Shown here piece after piece: positions 1 through 6,880 of a stretch of DNA of 31,996 bases (position 1 is the stretch's first letter; each line of letters begins with the position of its first letter). The stretch spans positions 4,785 through 36,780 of the forward strand of contig CAJUSS010000017.1 of the NCBI GenBank assembly GCA_910588895.1, given 5' to 3'. Source of the DNA: an uncultured Lachnospiraceae bacterium. GTDB taxonomy: Bacteria; Bacillota; Clostridia; Lachnospirales; Lachnospiraceae. The position numbers were made by a program, and so were the translations under genes. The notes beneath the pieces are model-generated. The model was not told the origin of the DNA. It searched no databases and saw only the letters and a list, made by a program, of their open reading frames with translations.

Positions 1-67
1 CATGGGTTCCGAGGCCAGCATCTATACTTACGCCGGAGGCGCGGAGGATTATGGATCACTCGACTAG
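1..67 (+). CDS. C-terminal end of an unidentified protein (cut by window edge)
   Basis: An open frame enters from the left edge and stops with TAG at 65-67. The last residues read MGSEASIYTYAGGAEDYGSLD. The segment is too short to assign to a family. Its codons are GC-rich in third position like the neighbouring genes, and it is followed by a hairpin that could serve as a terminator facing the convergent ABC genes. It could also be a chance frame. Confidence 0.35.
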   Translation, partial: MGSEASIYTYAGGAEDYGSLD

Positions 68-100
68 GGCTGGGGCAAAAAACCCTTTAAATACCCCCTA

Positions 101-152
101 TGACAAACAAGCGCTATGCCCCCTGCCGGGAGCATAGCGCCGTTTGTTGTCA
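101..152. terminator. Inverted repeat between convergent genes, probable bidirectional terminator
   Basis: The arms at 101-119 and 132-152 are complementary; the core GCGCTATGC pairs perfectly and the flanks TGACAAACAA/TTGTTTGTTGTCA pair imperfectly. It lies between the plus-strand gene ending at 67 and the minus-strand ATPase gene ending at 227. The T-tracts on either side are weak, so termination is inferred. Confidence 0.5.
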
Positions 153-226
153 GCAGCCCGTTTCACGGTCTGCGCGTCGTTCCTTGCAAACTGACCCAAG
201 ACCTTCTCCAGGAGTCTCCACATCCT

Positions 227-949
227 CTACAGCACCTTCTCCAAAAAGGATCTGGCCCTCTCCGTCTCCGGGTGAGAGAAGAACTCCTCCGGTGTGTTAT
301 CCTCCACGATCTGTCCGTCATCGATGAAGCAGATCCGGTCGGATACCTCCCTGGCAAATCCCATCTCATGGGTCACTAAGGCCATGGTGATCCCTGTATG
401 GGCCAGGCCCTTGATCACCTCTAAGACCTCCTTGACCATCTCCGGATCCAGGGCAGAGGTGGGCTCGTCAAAGAGCATGATCTTCGGCTCCATGGCCAGC
501 GCCCTGGCGATGGCGATCCGCTGCTTCTGGCCGCCCGAGAGCTTACCCGGATACGCTTTCGCCTTATCCGTCAATCCCACCAGCTTTAAAAGCTCCATGG
601 CCTTGGCCTCCGCCGCATCCTTTGTCTGGCGGTTCACCTTCATGGGCGCGTAGGTCATATTTTCCATGACGGTCATGTGAGGGAACAGGTTAAAGAGCTG
701 GAACACCATGCCGATATCCTTCCGGATGCTCTGCACATCCGTCCTGGGCTGGGTGATATCCTTTCCCTCGATGAACACCTGCCCCTTGGTAGGCCTCTCT
801 AACAAGTTGATGCACCTTAAGATCGTGGACTTTCCCGAACCAGAGGGACCGATCAGCGTGACCACCTGTCCCTTGGCGATCGTAAAGTTGATGCCTTTTA
901 AGACCTTAAGCTTACCGAAATCCTTATACACATCACGCAGCTCGATCAC
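227..949 (-). CDS. Amino-acid ABC transporter, ATP-binding protein (GlnQ/HisP type)
   Basis: This is the cytoplasmic ATPase of a polar amino-acid importer, 240 residues, the usual length for the family. All ABC motifs are visible: Walker A GPSGSGKST at 34-42, Q-loop Gln near 84, signature LSGGQKQR at 137-144, Walker B IMLFDE at 157-162, D-loop SALD at 165-168 and the H-loop His194 in THEMGFA. The gene starts inside the end of the permease gene (17-base overlap), so the two are probably translationally coupled. Order on the minus strand is binding protein, permease, ATPase, the standard layout. The precise amino acid cannot be read from sequence. Confidence 0.95.
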   Translation of the reverse strand: MIELRDVYKDFGKLKVLKGINFTIAKGQVVTLIGPSGSGKSTILRCINLLERPTKGQVFIEGKDITQPRTDVQSIRKDIGMVFQLFNLFPHMTVMENMTYAPMKVNRQTKDAAEAKAMELLKLVGLTDKAKAYPGKLSGGQKQRIAIARALAMEPKIMLFDEPTSALDPEMVKEVLEVIKGLAHTGITMALVTHEMGFAREVSDRICFIDDGQIVEDNTPEEFFSHPETERARSFLEKVL

Positions 950-1601
950 TTCTGTTCACCCACCTTTCCAGACGGTTTGCCAACACGGACAATACCATGA
1001 CAAATATGTAGTAGATCAACGCGATCACCAGATAAGGCTCAAAGAACCGGAAGCTCATGACCGTGATCTGGTCCGCTGCCCGCAAAAGCTCCACCGCGCC
1101 GATGTAGGACAGGATCGAGGTCTCCTTTAGGAGCGCGATCGCCTCGTTCACCAGGCTGGGCAGGATATGCTTGACCGCCTGGGGGATGATGATATCTTTC
1201 ATCATGCCTTTATACCCGATCCCCAGCGACTGGGCCGCTTCGTACTGTCCCTTGTCCACACCCTGGATGCCGCCCCGGAAGATCTCCGAGATATAGGCAG
1301 CCGAGTTCAAGGAAAAGGTCAGGATACCGGACTGTGTAGTGGTAAAGGTGACCCCAAGGAGCTGGGGCAGACCGAAATGGACGATACAAAGCTGCACCAA
1401 AAGGGGCGTCCCCCGAAAGATCGAGGTGTAAAAGCGCCCGAACAAGAGCAGCGGCTTCCATGTGCTGAGCTTGACCAGCGATAAGAGCACGCCCAGCAAG
1501 AATCCGAAGACAGCACAGATGGCCGTCATCTTCAAGGTAAGGATCGCTCCATGGTACAAGAATGGCCAATATTGCCATACGCAGGAAAAATCAAGTTTCA
1601 T
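933..1601 (-). CDS. Amino-acid ABC transporter, permease (HisMQ/GlnP type)
   Basis: This 222-residue inner-membrane protein forms the channel of the importer and docks the ATPase encoded next. It carries the EAA loop of the family, visible around EIFRGGIQGVDKGQYEAAQ followed by SLGIGYKG and IIIPQA, and several hydrophobic segments starting with YHGAILTLKMTAICAVFGF. The frame is open back to 1751, but the start at 1601 (MKLDFSCVW) is chosen because GAGAGG lies 8 bases upstream and the extra 50 residues are not membrane-like. A 146-base gap separates it from the binding-protein gene. It overlaps the ATPase start by 17 bases. Confidence 0.93.
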   Translation of the reverse strand: MKLDFSCVWQYWPFLYHGAILTLKMTAICAVFGFLLGVLLSLVKLSTWKPLLLFGRFYTSIFRGTPLLVQLCIVHFGLPQLLGVTFTTTQSGILTFSLNSAAYISEIFRGGIQGVDKGQYEAAQSLGIGYKGMMKDIIIPQAVKHILPSLVNEAIALLKETSILSYIGAVELLRAADQITVMSFRFFEPYLVIALIYYIFVMVLSVLANRLERWVNRSDRAA

Positions 1602-1747
1602 ATGTGCTGCCTCTCTTCTTTCATTGTAAAAATACCCTGACCGCCCAGCGGACCAAACCACCGACATCGGCTGCCGAAAGCAGGTTTCATGGCCTTTTAT
1701 GGCCTTTATCTCTCCCCCAGCCGTTCTGCCGTCCTTATGATCTGCGG

Positions 1748-2647
1748 TCAATCCAGGATGAACTGCTCGCTCAGATGGGAAGCGATGATCTCATCCAGCT
1801 CACCGTTTTCCATCATTTCCTTTAAGGTGTTGTTAAAGGTCTCATAATAAGGCGACTCCTTTGGGAACCCGACGGCAAAGCAGTCGTCGGTCTTATCCAA
1901 AAGGCTCATGGCCAGGCCCTCGTTCTGCTTTAAGAACTCCGCAGCGCCTGCCCCGTCGATGATGCAGGCATCCGCACGTTTGCTCTTGACCTCCTCGATG
2001 CAGGCCGGGCTTCCCTGGATGCCTACTGCCTTTGCGCCTTCCACGCTCTCCGCCACCTGCTGATAATTGGTGCCGAAGGCATAGGCGATCGTCTTTCCCT
2101 GTAAAGAAGCCAGATCCGGATAGTCATCCTCCGCCCGGTAGACGATCGCGTTCCTGGGATAGAAGAAGATCTCTGTAAAGTCCAAGGTCTCCCTGCGCTC
2201 GTCGGTAGGTGCCATGCCGCCGCTGCAGAAGTCGATCTGGCCGGCCTGGATCGCCGCCATCAGACTCTTAAAGGGCATGTCCACAAACTCTACCGTACCG
2301 CCGTTCTTTTCCACGATCGCCTTGATCAGGTCCACGTTCATCCCCACATAGGTCTTGCTCCCGTCCGCTGCCATCTCGATGGATTCAAAGGGAACAAAAG
2401 TGGATGAACAGCCCACCTTTACGGTCGCGCCGTTAAATGGGTTGTCGGATGCAGCCTCTGTCTCCTCAGCCTGGCTGCTCTCCTCGCCCTGGGCTTCCTC
2501 CTTGCTCTCCTCCGCGGTCTCCTTGGTCTCCTCTGCAAAAGCCTCCGCCTGGGTCGCTGCCGCCGTGGTCTCCTGTGCTGAGCCGCCGCAGGCAGTCAGC
2601 GCTGCCGCTGTCATGGCGGCACATACAAATAGTGCTAGTTTTTTCAT
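1748..2647 (-). CDS. Amino-acid ABC transporter, substrate-binding lipoprotein
   Basis: This 299-residue extracytoplasmic binding protein is tethered by a lipid anchor. The signal peptide MKKLALFVCAAMTAAALTAC ends with lipobox LTAC (Cys20), followed by a Glu/Ala/Thr-rich linker to about residue 75, then a periplasmic-binding-protein type 2 fold (typical blocks: FVPFESIE, MNVDLIKAI, MPFKSLMAAIQAGQIDF, TDERRETLDFTE). The open frame extends further upstream, but the start at 2647 has AAGGAGAGGAG just before it and yields the lipoprotein signal. It is the first gene of the importer operon, downstream of a good promoter at 2751-2779. Fold and class are secure; the ligand is unknown. Confidence 0.93.
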   Translation of the reverse strand: MKKLALFVCAAMTAAALTACGGSAQETTAAATQAEAFAEETKETAEESKEEAQGEESSQAEETEAASDNPFNGATVKVGCSSTFVPFESIEMAADGSKTYVGMNVDLIKAIVEKNGGTVEFVDMPFKSLMAAIQAGQIDFCSGGMAPTDERRETLDFTEIFFYPRNAIVYRAEDDYPDLASLQGKTIAYAFGTNYQQVAESVEGAKAVGIQGSPACIEEVKSKRADACIIDGAGAAEFLKQNEGLAMSLLDKTDDCFAVGFPKESPYYETFNNTLKEMMENGELDEIIASHLSEQFILD

Positions 2648-2750
2648 AATGCTCCTCTCCTTATGGACAAGTATCTCGCTCCTGGATAAACATGAAAATT
2701 TATGTAATTTCACCCATAGATCATGCGGTATCCAGGAATGATCAGGGAGT

Positions 2751-2779
2751 ATCATAGCATAAATATGCAAAATAATCAA
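2751..2779 (-). promoter_or_regulatory. Promoter of the amino-acid ABC operon
   Basis: On the minus strand, TTGATT is separated by exactly 17 bases from TATGAT, a good match to the housekeeping sigma consensus. It lies about 100 bases before the binding-protein start and just downstream of the terminator at 2838-2870, which makes the ABC genes a separate transcription unit from the flavoprotein. Confidence 0.7.
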
Positions 2780-2837
2780 TATGCTGCAAACGTTCTTTTT
2801 CACTGGGCAGCTGGCAGCGCACCTTTCACCGTAACCT

Positions 2838-2870
2838 AAAAAGGAGCAGCAGCCCTAAAGCTGCCGCCCC
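2838..2870 (-). terminator. Intrinsic terminator after the flavoprotein gene
   Basis: On the minus strand, an 11-pair stem (arms 2860-2870 and 2843-2853, two G-U pairs) closes a six-base loop and is followed by five T residues (2838-2842). It sits 47 bases after the flavoprotein stop. Confidence 0.8.
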
Positions 2871-2916
2871 TCTGCTCTTCGACCTGACGATCCCATCACA
2901 GGCCGCTATCGTCTCA

Positions 2917-5511
2917 TCACTTGTTATCCGCTGTGATCGCCTTCGCCGCTGTACGTCCGGAGACGATGATCTCGGTGATCGCGTTGCCGCCCAGACGGTT
3001 GCCGCCGTGGATGCCGCCGGTGACCTCACCAGCTGCATACAGGCCTTCGATCACATTGCCCTCTTCGTCCAGTACATGACGGTCTGTATCGACTACAACG
3101 CCGCCCATGGTGTGGTGGGTGGAAGGAGCCATCAGACGGATGGTAAGGAGCGTATCCTCCAGCTTATAAGAATCTACGTTATAGCTTCCGTCGTCGTTCT
3201 TCTCCACATCGCCGATGGTCCTGGACGCGATGGCCTTGCCTACATCTTCAAACTCGCCCTGGCCCATCACTGCCATATCATACTTCTCGATGGTCTCAAG
3301 GACCGTCTCCCCATCCGCCGTCACACCGATCTCCTTAAACAGCGTGTTCAATTCATCCGCGTTGGCTTTCCTTCTGTAATATCTGCCTTCAAAGTCTCCC
3401 TCAGAAGCCAGCTGGATCGGACCTGGGATCATCTCAGATGCATTATAGATCTCGACAAATACACCCTTTGTCCCATTCACCTCCATGCCGTTCTTAAATT
3501 CTCCAAGAGAAAGAACGTCTCGCTCGGACCCTTCATCTACAAACCGCTTGCCGGTGGTCGGATTGATATAGACCGCATAGTTGCCGCCGCCAAATGCCAG
3601 GTTCCCATTGTCCACCCAGCTGATCGGCATCATCTGGGTCCAGCCTTCGCCGGTCACAGCTGCGCCTGCCGCCTGCGCCATCTCGATACCGCTGCCGGTC
3701 AGAGAATTGCGGTTGGTGGTCTTGATCGCTTCGGTGACATACTCAGATGACCAGTACTTATTGGTCTCGACCACCTTTTCGATGTTCGCGGCATATCCGC
3801 CAGTGGCCAAGATCACGCCCTTTGCCGCCTTTGCGGTGACCTCAGTCCCATCGTACATAGTCGCCTTCACACCCGTCACACGACCGTCCTCCACGATCAG
3901 CTCTTCTGCCGTTGTCCTGGTCATGATCTGGTTCTTATCATCCTTCTGCAAAAATTCGGTCATAGGCGCCATAAAGTAGGTGCCCCAACGGCCCTTATAC
4001 TCTTCCGGCGTGCCGTCGCCGTCCGCATCCACATTTGCGCCGATGAACTCGTTCTCTCTGTACCACAGCGCGCCGATCAGGGTCGGCTGGGTGTCTTCGA
4101 CGAAAGTAGATCCCATAGACTCAAGCCACGGCTTGATGTCCTGGCCGTCCTCGATGAACTGCTTTACCAGGTCCACATTGCCGTAGATCCACTCGGAACC
4201 GTCAGCGCTCTGGCGCAGGCCGCCGTAGTAAGTCTGGAAGATGTGCAGGTTCAAGGTAGAGAACAGGGTCAGCTCGGACTCAGGGGTGCCTGCATCCAGC
4301 TTGGGCTGCGCCCAGTCAAGGTAGGCCTTGATCTCTTTCTTTAAAGCCTGCAGGGTAGGCAGATAATCTGCATGCACGCCGTGCTTGGAAAGCTCGGCGG
4401 CATCGCCTGCCACATACTCATGATCCTTGTAGTAGTCTGCGTCAAACTCCTCTTCAGACCAGTTATAGATCATCTCCAGCTCTTTGATGCATCCGTTGAC
4501 CGACTTCACTTTGTTATATGTATTGCCGTCAAAGCCTACGCCTGTGGTGGCGTCGGGATCAGCCTCATCCCATACCAGATAAGGCATAACGCTCTGATAC
4601 TGGCCGCCGGATACCAGCGTATTGCCGCCGATCTCCGCGTTCTTCTCGATCACCAGGACCGTATTGCCGTCCTGCGCAGCCTGTGCGGCAGCGCTGATAC
4701 CGGCTCCGCCGGCACCTACGATGACCACATCCCAGGTGTCCTCGATAGGATCTTGCGCCTTCACTTCGATCGTGTTGGCGGCAAACTGAGAAGCGTTGGT
4801 GACGCCGGCTTCCTTTGCGGCAGCGTTCACCGCGCCTTTAAGCGCACGGCTGGAGAAAGTAGCGCCGGAAACACCGTCCACGCCGGTCCCGTTCGCTTCG
4901 ATCATCTGCGGGATCAGGATATCGAAGGCGATATCGCCCACATGCTCGGTCTCTGTGCTGGAGGTGACCTCGATCGCCGTCACAGCCTTATCGTCGAAGG
5001 TCACACTGACCTCTACAGGCCCATTGTAGCCATCGGCGGTACCGGTATAAGTACCGGCGGTAAAGGCCAGCTCTGCGCCTGCCTCTGCCTCACCCTTCGC
5101 CTGTGCGATCGCGGCGGCAGCTGCCTTCTTGACCGCATCGGATGTGATCGTAGCTCCGGAAACACCGTCGATCTCGTCAGACTGGGCCGCTAAGATCGCC
5201 TCCTGGAGCGGCTCTAATGCCGCAGCGCCTATACCGGCAGTCTCATCCGCGCCCTCCACCTTCACATCGGTGATCTCGCTGTCGCTGGTGGTGATGGTCA
5301 CGGTGACCGGTCCGCCAAATCCCTGCTCGGACGCGGAATAGGTCCCGGCCGTGTACGCACCGCCCGCGGCTGCCGCCTCGGTAGTCTCTGTCTCCGCAGC
5401 CGTAGTATCGGGTGCCGCGGTCTCTGCCGGCTGACTCTGGCATGCGGTCATAGACCCGGCTAAGACAGCCGCCATCGAAAGAGCCACTAAACGTTTGTTA
5501 CTTTTTTTCAT
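2917..5511 (-). CDS. Secreted flavoprotein reductase with two FMN-binding domains and a fumarate/urocanate-reductase-type FAD domain
   Basis: This is an 864-residue lipoprotein (lipobox MTAC, Cys24) with a Thr/Glu/Ala linker. Two FMN-binding domains follow (about 51-140 and 150-236), each ending in DGVSGAT (115-121 and 212-218); the final Thr is the residue flavinylated by ApbE in this family. From about 260 there is a FAD-binding fumarate-reductase-type domain: dinucleotide motif VGAGGAG at 265-271, acceptor Glu289, the family Arg in GSERD (Arg664), His pair in STHHTMGG (799-800) and Arg839 in GNRLGGNA, matching the catalytic Arg/His/Arg set of flavocytochrome c. By family knowledge it would reduce an extracellular acceptor such as fumarate, urocanate or another enoate; the exact acceptor is not assignable. 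Two FMN domains instead of one is less common. No apbE is in the window. AAGGGAGAG precedes the start. Confidence 0.92.
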   Translation of the reverse strand: MKKSNKRLVALSMAAVLAGSMTACQSQPAETAAPDTTAAETETTEAAAAGGAYTAGTYSASEQGFGGPVTVTITTSDSEITDVKVEGADETAGIGAAALEPLQEAILAAQSDEIDGVSGATITSDAVKKAAAAAIAQAKGEAEAGAELAFTAGTYTGTADGYNGPVEVSVTFDDKAVTAIEVTSSTETEHVGDIAFDILIPQMIEANGTGVDGVSGATFSSRALKGAVNAAAKEAGVTNASQFAANTIEVKAQDPIEDTWDVVIVGAGGAGISAAAQAAQDGNTVLVIEKNAEIGGNTLVSGGQYQSVMPYLVWDEADPDATTGVGFDGNTYNKVKSVNGCIKELEMIYNWSEEEFDADYYKDHEYVAGDAAELSKHGVHADYLPTLQALKKEIKAYLDWAQPKLDAGTPESELTLFSTLNLHIFQTYYGGLRQSADGSEWIYGNVDLVKQFIEDGQDIKPWLESMGSTFVEDTQPTLIGALWYRENEFIGANVDADGDGTPEEYKGRWGTYFMAPMTEFLQKDDKNQIMTRTTAEELIVEDGRVTGVKATMYDGTEVTAKAAKGVILATGGYAANIEKVVETNKYWSSEYVTEAIKTTNRNSLTGSGIEMAQAAGAAVTGEGWTQMMPISWVDNGNLAFGGGNYAVYINPTTGKRFVDEGSERDVLSLGEFKNGMEVNGTKGVFVEIYNASEMIPGPIQLASEGDFEGRYYRRKANADELNTLFKEIGVTADGETVLETIEKYDMAVMGQGEFEDVGKAIASRTIGDVEKNDDGSYNVDSYKLEDTLLTIRLMAPSTHHTMGGVVVDTDRHVLDEEGNVIEGLYAAGEVTGGIHGGNRLGGNAITEIIVSGRTAAKAITADNK

Positions 5512-5553
5512 GCTTGCATCTCTCCCTTGTCGTTAATTTGTATGCATGACTAA

Positions 5554-5570
5554 GGCCAACTTTGTTGGCC
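5554..5570 (-). promoter_or_regulatory. Perfect inverted repeat just downstream of the flavoprotein promoter (operator candidate)
   Basis: GGCCAAC, three bases, GTTGGCC. The repeat begins roughly where transcription from the promoter at 5580-5608 would start and lies before the ribosome binding site. This position suits a repressor operator or a short leader hairpin. No T-tract follows, so it is not a terminator. Confidence 0.5.
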
Positions 5571-5579
5571 CTAGATAAG

Positions 5580-5608
5580 ATCTTAACATTGTTCCCCCAC
5601 GATCGCAA
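5580..5608 (-). promoter_or_regulatory. Promoter of the flavoprotein gene
   Basis: On the minus strand TTGCGA is separated by 17 bases from TAAGAT. It lies about 70 bases before the flavoprotein start, in the gap between the regulator gene and the flavoprotein. The -10 match is moderate. Confidence 0.5.
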
Positions 5609-5707
5609 GTATTTTTTATAAGATCCGCATACGATATCACATTTATCCATATATATGTGCACAAAAGGCCATCCCTCTCCAAAGACAGACGTGCCTGCCC
5701 AGCAGGA

Positions 5708-6418
5708 TCAGGATAGCTCCACAGGCTTTGCAGGCACAAAATACGCCTGAAGCTCCTCCGAAAACAGCTCGCCCCCCATCCGCCGCACCCCGCCGTAGAG
5801 ATGGCGCTCCAAAAGCGGCTCGATGGCAGACAGATCCTCCTCCTCGATGACCTGGATCAGCTTTTCATGCTCCTCGATCACATCCGGGACATTGCGCCCT
5901 CCCATCACATCCAGCCGGATAAAACGAGAATAATCTGCCTGGGGCCGGGTAAGATTGTCCCACAGATAAAGCTTATCCGTAGCTTTGAACCAGATCTTAT
6001 GCATGGACAGATCCACCGTCAAAAAGCGGTTGATGTCAAAATGCTCCGGATCTTCATACAGCTTTTTTTCGTTTTCCTGCAAAAGCCCATGGATATAGCG
6101 GATCTGTGCTACATCCGTGGGAGAACAGATCCGGATAAAGTCCCGCAGCACCATGCACTCTACCGCCAGACGCTGGTAGATCCACTGGCTGGCGATCTGC
6201 AGGCAGATCGGCGTGACGATCGTCCCCTTATGAGGGAGGATCTGGACAAATCCGTTCTGCTGGAGACGCTGCAGAACGCTCCGGATCGGGGTCCGCGAGA
6301 TAGCAAAGCGTTTACATAATGTATTTTCGCTCAAGACCTCCCCCGGCCGGATCTTCAGCCGGACGATCTCATCCTCTAATATCCCGTAGATCTCATTGCT
6401 GATCCTGTTCGTTTCCAA
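5708..6418 (-). CDS. GntR-family transcriptional regulator, FCD subfamily
   Basis: This is a 236-residue repressor-type regulator: an N-terminal winged helix (about 8-75, with GEVLSENTLCKRF and ISRTPIR typical of GntR) and an all-helical FCD ligand-binding domain. Metal-ligand positions of FCD proteins are visible: VDLSMH, EEHEKL and LLERHLYGG. The start is taken as TTG at 6418 because GGAGG lies 7 bases upstream; an ATG at 6448 in the same frame has its body overlapping that ribosome site and is less likely. FCD regulators usually sense carboxylates. Its neighbours are the reductase (same strand, downstream) and the divergent TRAP operon, so both are plausible targets. Confidence 0.88.
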   Translation of the reverse strand: METNRISNEIYGILEDEIVRLKIRPGEVLSENTLCKRFAISRTPIRSVLQRLQQNGFVQILPHKGTIVTPICLQIASQWIYQRLAVECMVLRDFIRICSPTDVAQIRYIHGLLQENEKKLYEDPEHFDINRFLTVDLSMHKIWFKATDKLYLWDNLTRPQADYSRFIRLDVMGGRNVPDVIEEHEKLIQVIEEEDLSAIEPLLERHLYGGVRRMGGELFSEELQAYFVPAKPVELS

Positions 6419-6539
6419 CAGAATGCCTCCTTCCCGGCCAGGCCGCACCCAGCCATCCCTTTATACCTGTCTCGACCGGCCTTTCTTGGACCATGATCTA
6501 GGCCGCTCTCCATATCATGCCCCGACCGCCATCCGTATC

Positions 6540-6713
6540 CTACGATAAAAAGCGTTCCGATACCTGCCGCCGGGCCATCTGCAGCTTGTATACATCATCG
6601 CCAAAAAAACGCGCTCCGATCTGGGCGATCTTGCCAAATAGTCGGATATACGATAGCCGATCAGCAAAAACGACCACCACTTGCCTGCCGCCCTTCGGAT
6701 ATTTATATTCATT
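6540..6713 (-). pseudogene. Coding-like remnant with no start codon, unknown protein
   Basis: A 57-codon open stretch follows an in-frame TAG (6714-6716) and ends in TAG at 6540-6542. It contains FGKIAQIGARFFGDDVYKLQ and codons favoured in this window (AAG ATC GCC CAG ATC). There is no ATG and no convincing ribosome site; GTG at 6680 is the only usable start and would give 46 residues. It could be a gene fragment or a small unrecognised gene. No family is recognised. It lies between the GntR gene and the divergent TRAP operon. Confidence 0.35.
6586..6595. promoter_or_regulatory. TTGTATACAT near-palindrome (candidate GntR operator, copy 1)
   Basis: The inner eight bases TGTATACA are a perfect palindrome. 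A fully symmetrical copy, TTGTATACAA, occurs at 6821-6830 in the TRAP promoter region. GntR/FCD regulators commonly bind short palindromes with a GT..AC core, and the FCD regulator gene is adjacent. It also lies inside the coding-like remnant at 6540-6713, so chance is possible. Confidence 0.4.
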
Positions 6714-6752
6714 CTACACAATAACATGCCATTTGTCAAAAAAATTAAATAC

Positions 6753-6768
6753 AAAACATACATGTTTT
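6753..6768. promoter_or_regulatory. Inverted repeat AAAACAT-AC-ATGTTTT upstream of the TRAP operon
   Basis: Seven-base arms separated by two bases are perfectly complementary. It lies about 113 bases before the binding-protein start in an AT-rich stretch (6720-6830) that contrasts with the GC-rich genes. It could be a second operator or simply the AT-rich upstream part of the promoter. Confidence 0.35.
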
Positions 6769-6799
6769 TTCAAAAAAAAATATTGCCTTTGACCATACA

Positions 6800-6829
6800 T
6801 TGTGATAAGACAAAAACATGTTGTATACA
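6800..6829 (+). promoter_or_regulatory. Weak candidate promoter of the first TRAP operon
   Basis: TTGTGA (6800-6805) and TATACA (6824-6829) are 18 bases apart. Both hexamers are moderate matches. The -10 lies within the palindrome at 6821-6830, which would make repression by steric block natural. Other pairings in this AT-rich stretch cannot be excluded. Confidence 0.35.
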
Positions 6830-6830
6830 A
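6821..6830. promoter_or_regulatory. TTGTATACAA palindrome (candidate GntR operator, copy 2)
   Basis: A perfect ten-base palindrome with a GT..AC core lies 50 bases before the DctP start and overlaps the candidate -10. It matches the site at 6586-6595 in nine of ten positions. The adjacent FCD regulator is the natural candidate to bind it. Confidence 0.5.
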
Positions 6831-6880
6831 GTCAGTCCGGCAGACTGGCAAAAGCTATCTTTATCAAGGAGGAAACGTTT

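Noticed and set aside
3007..5341. Several long plus-strand open frames (for example 3007-3750 and 4372-5193)
   Set aside because: They lie antisense to the flavoprotein gene, whose protein motifs and codon use are unmistakable; the plus-strand products have no family features or ribosome sites.
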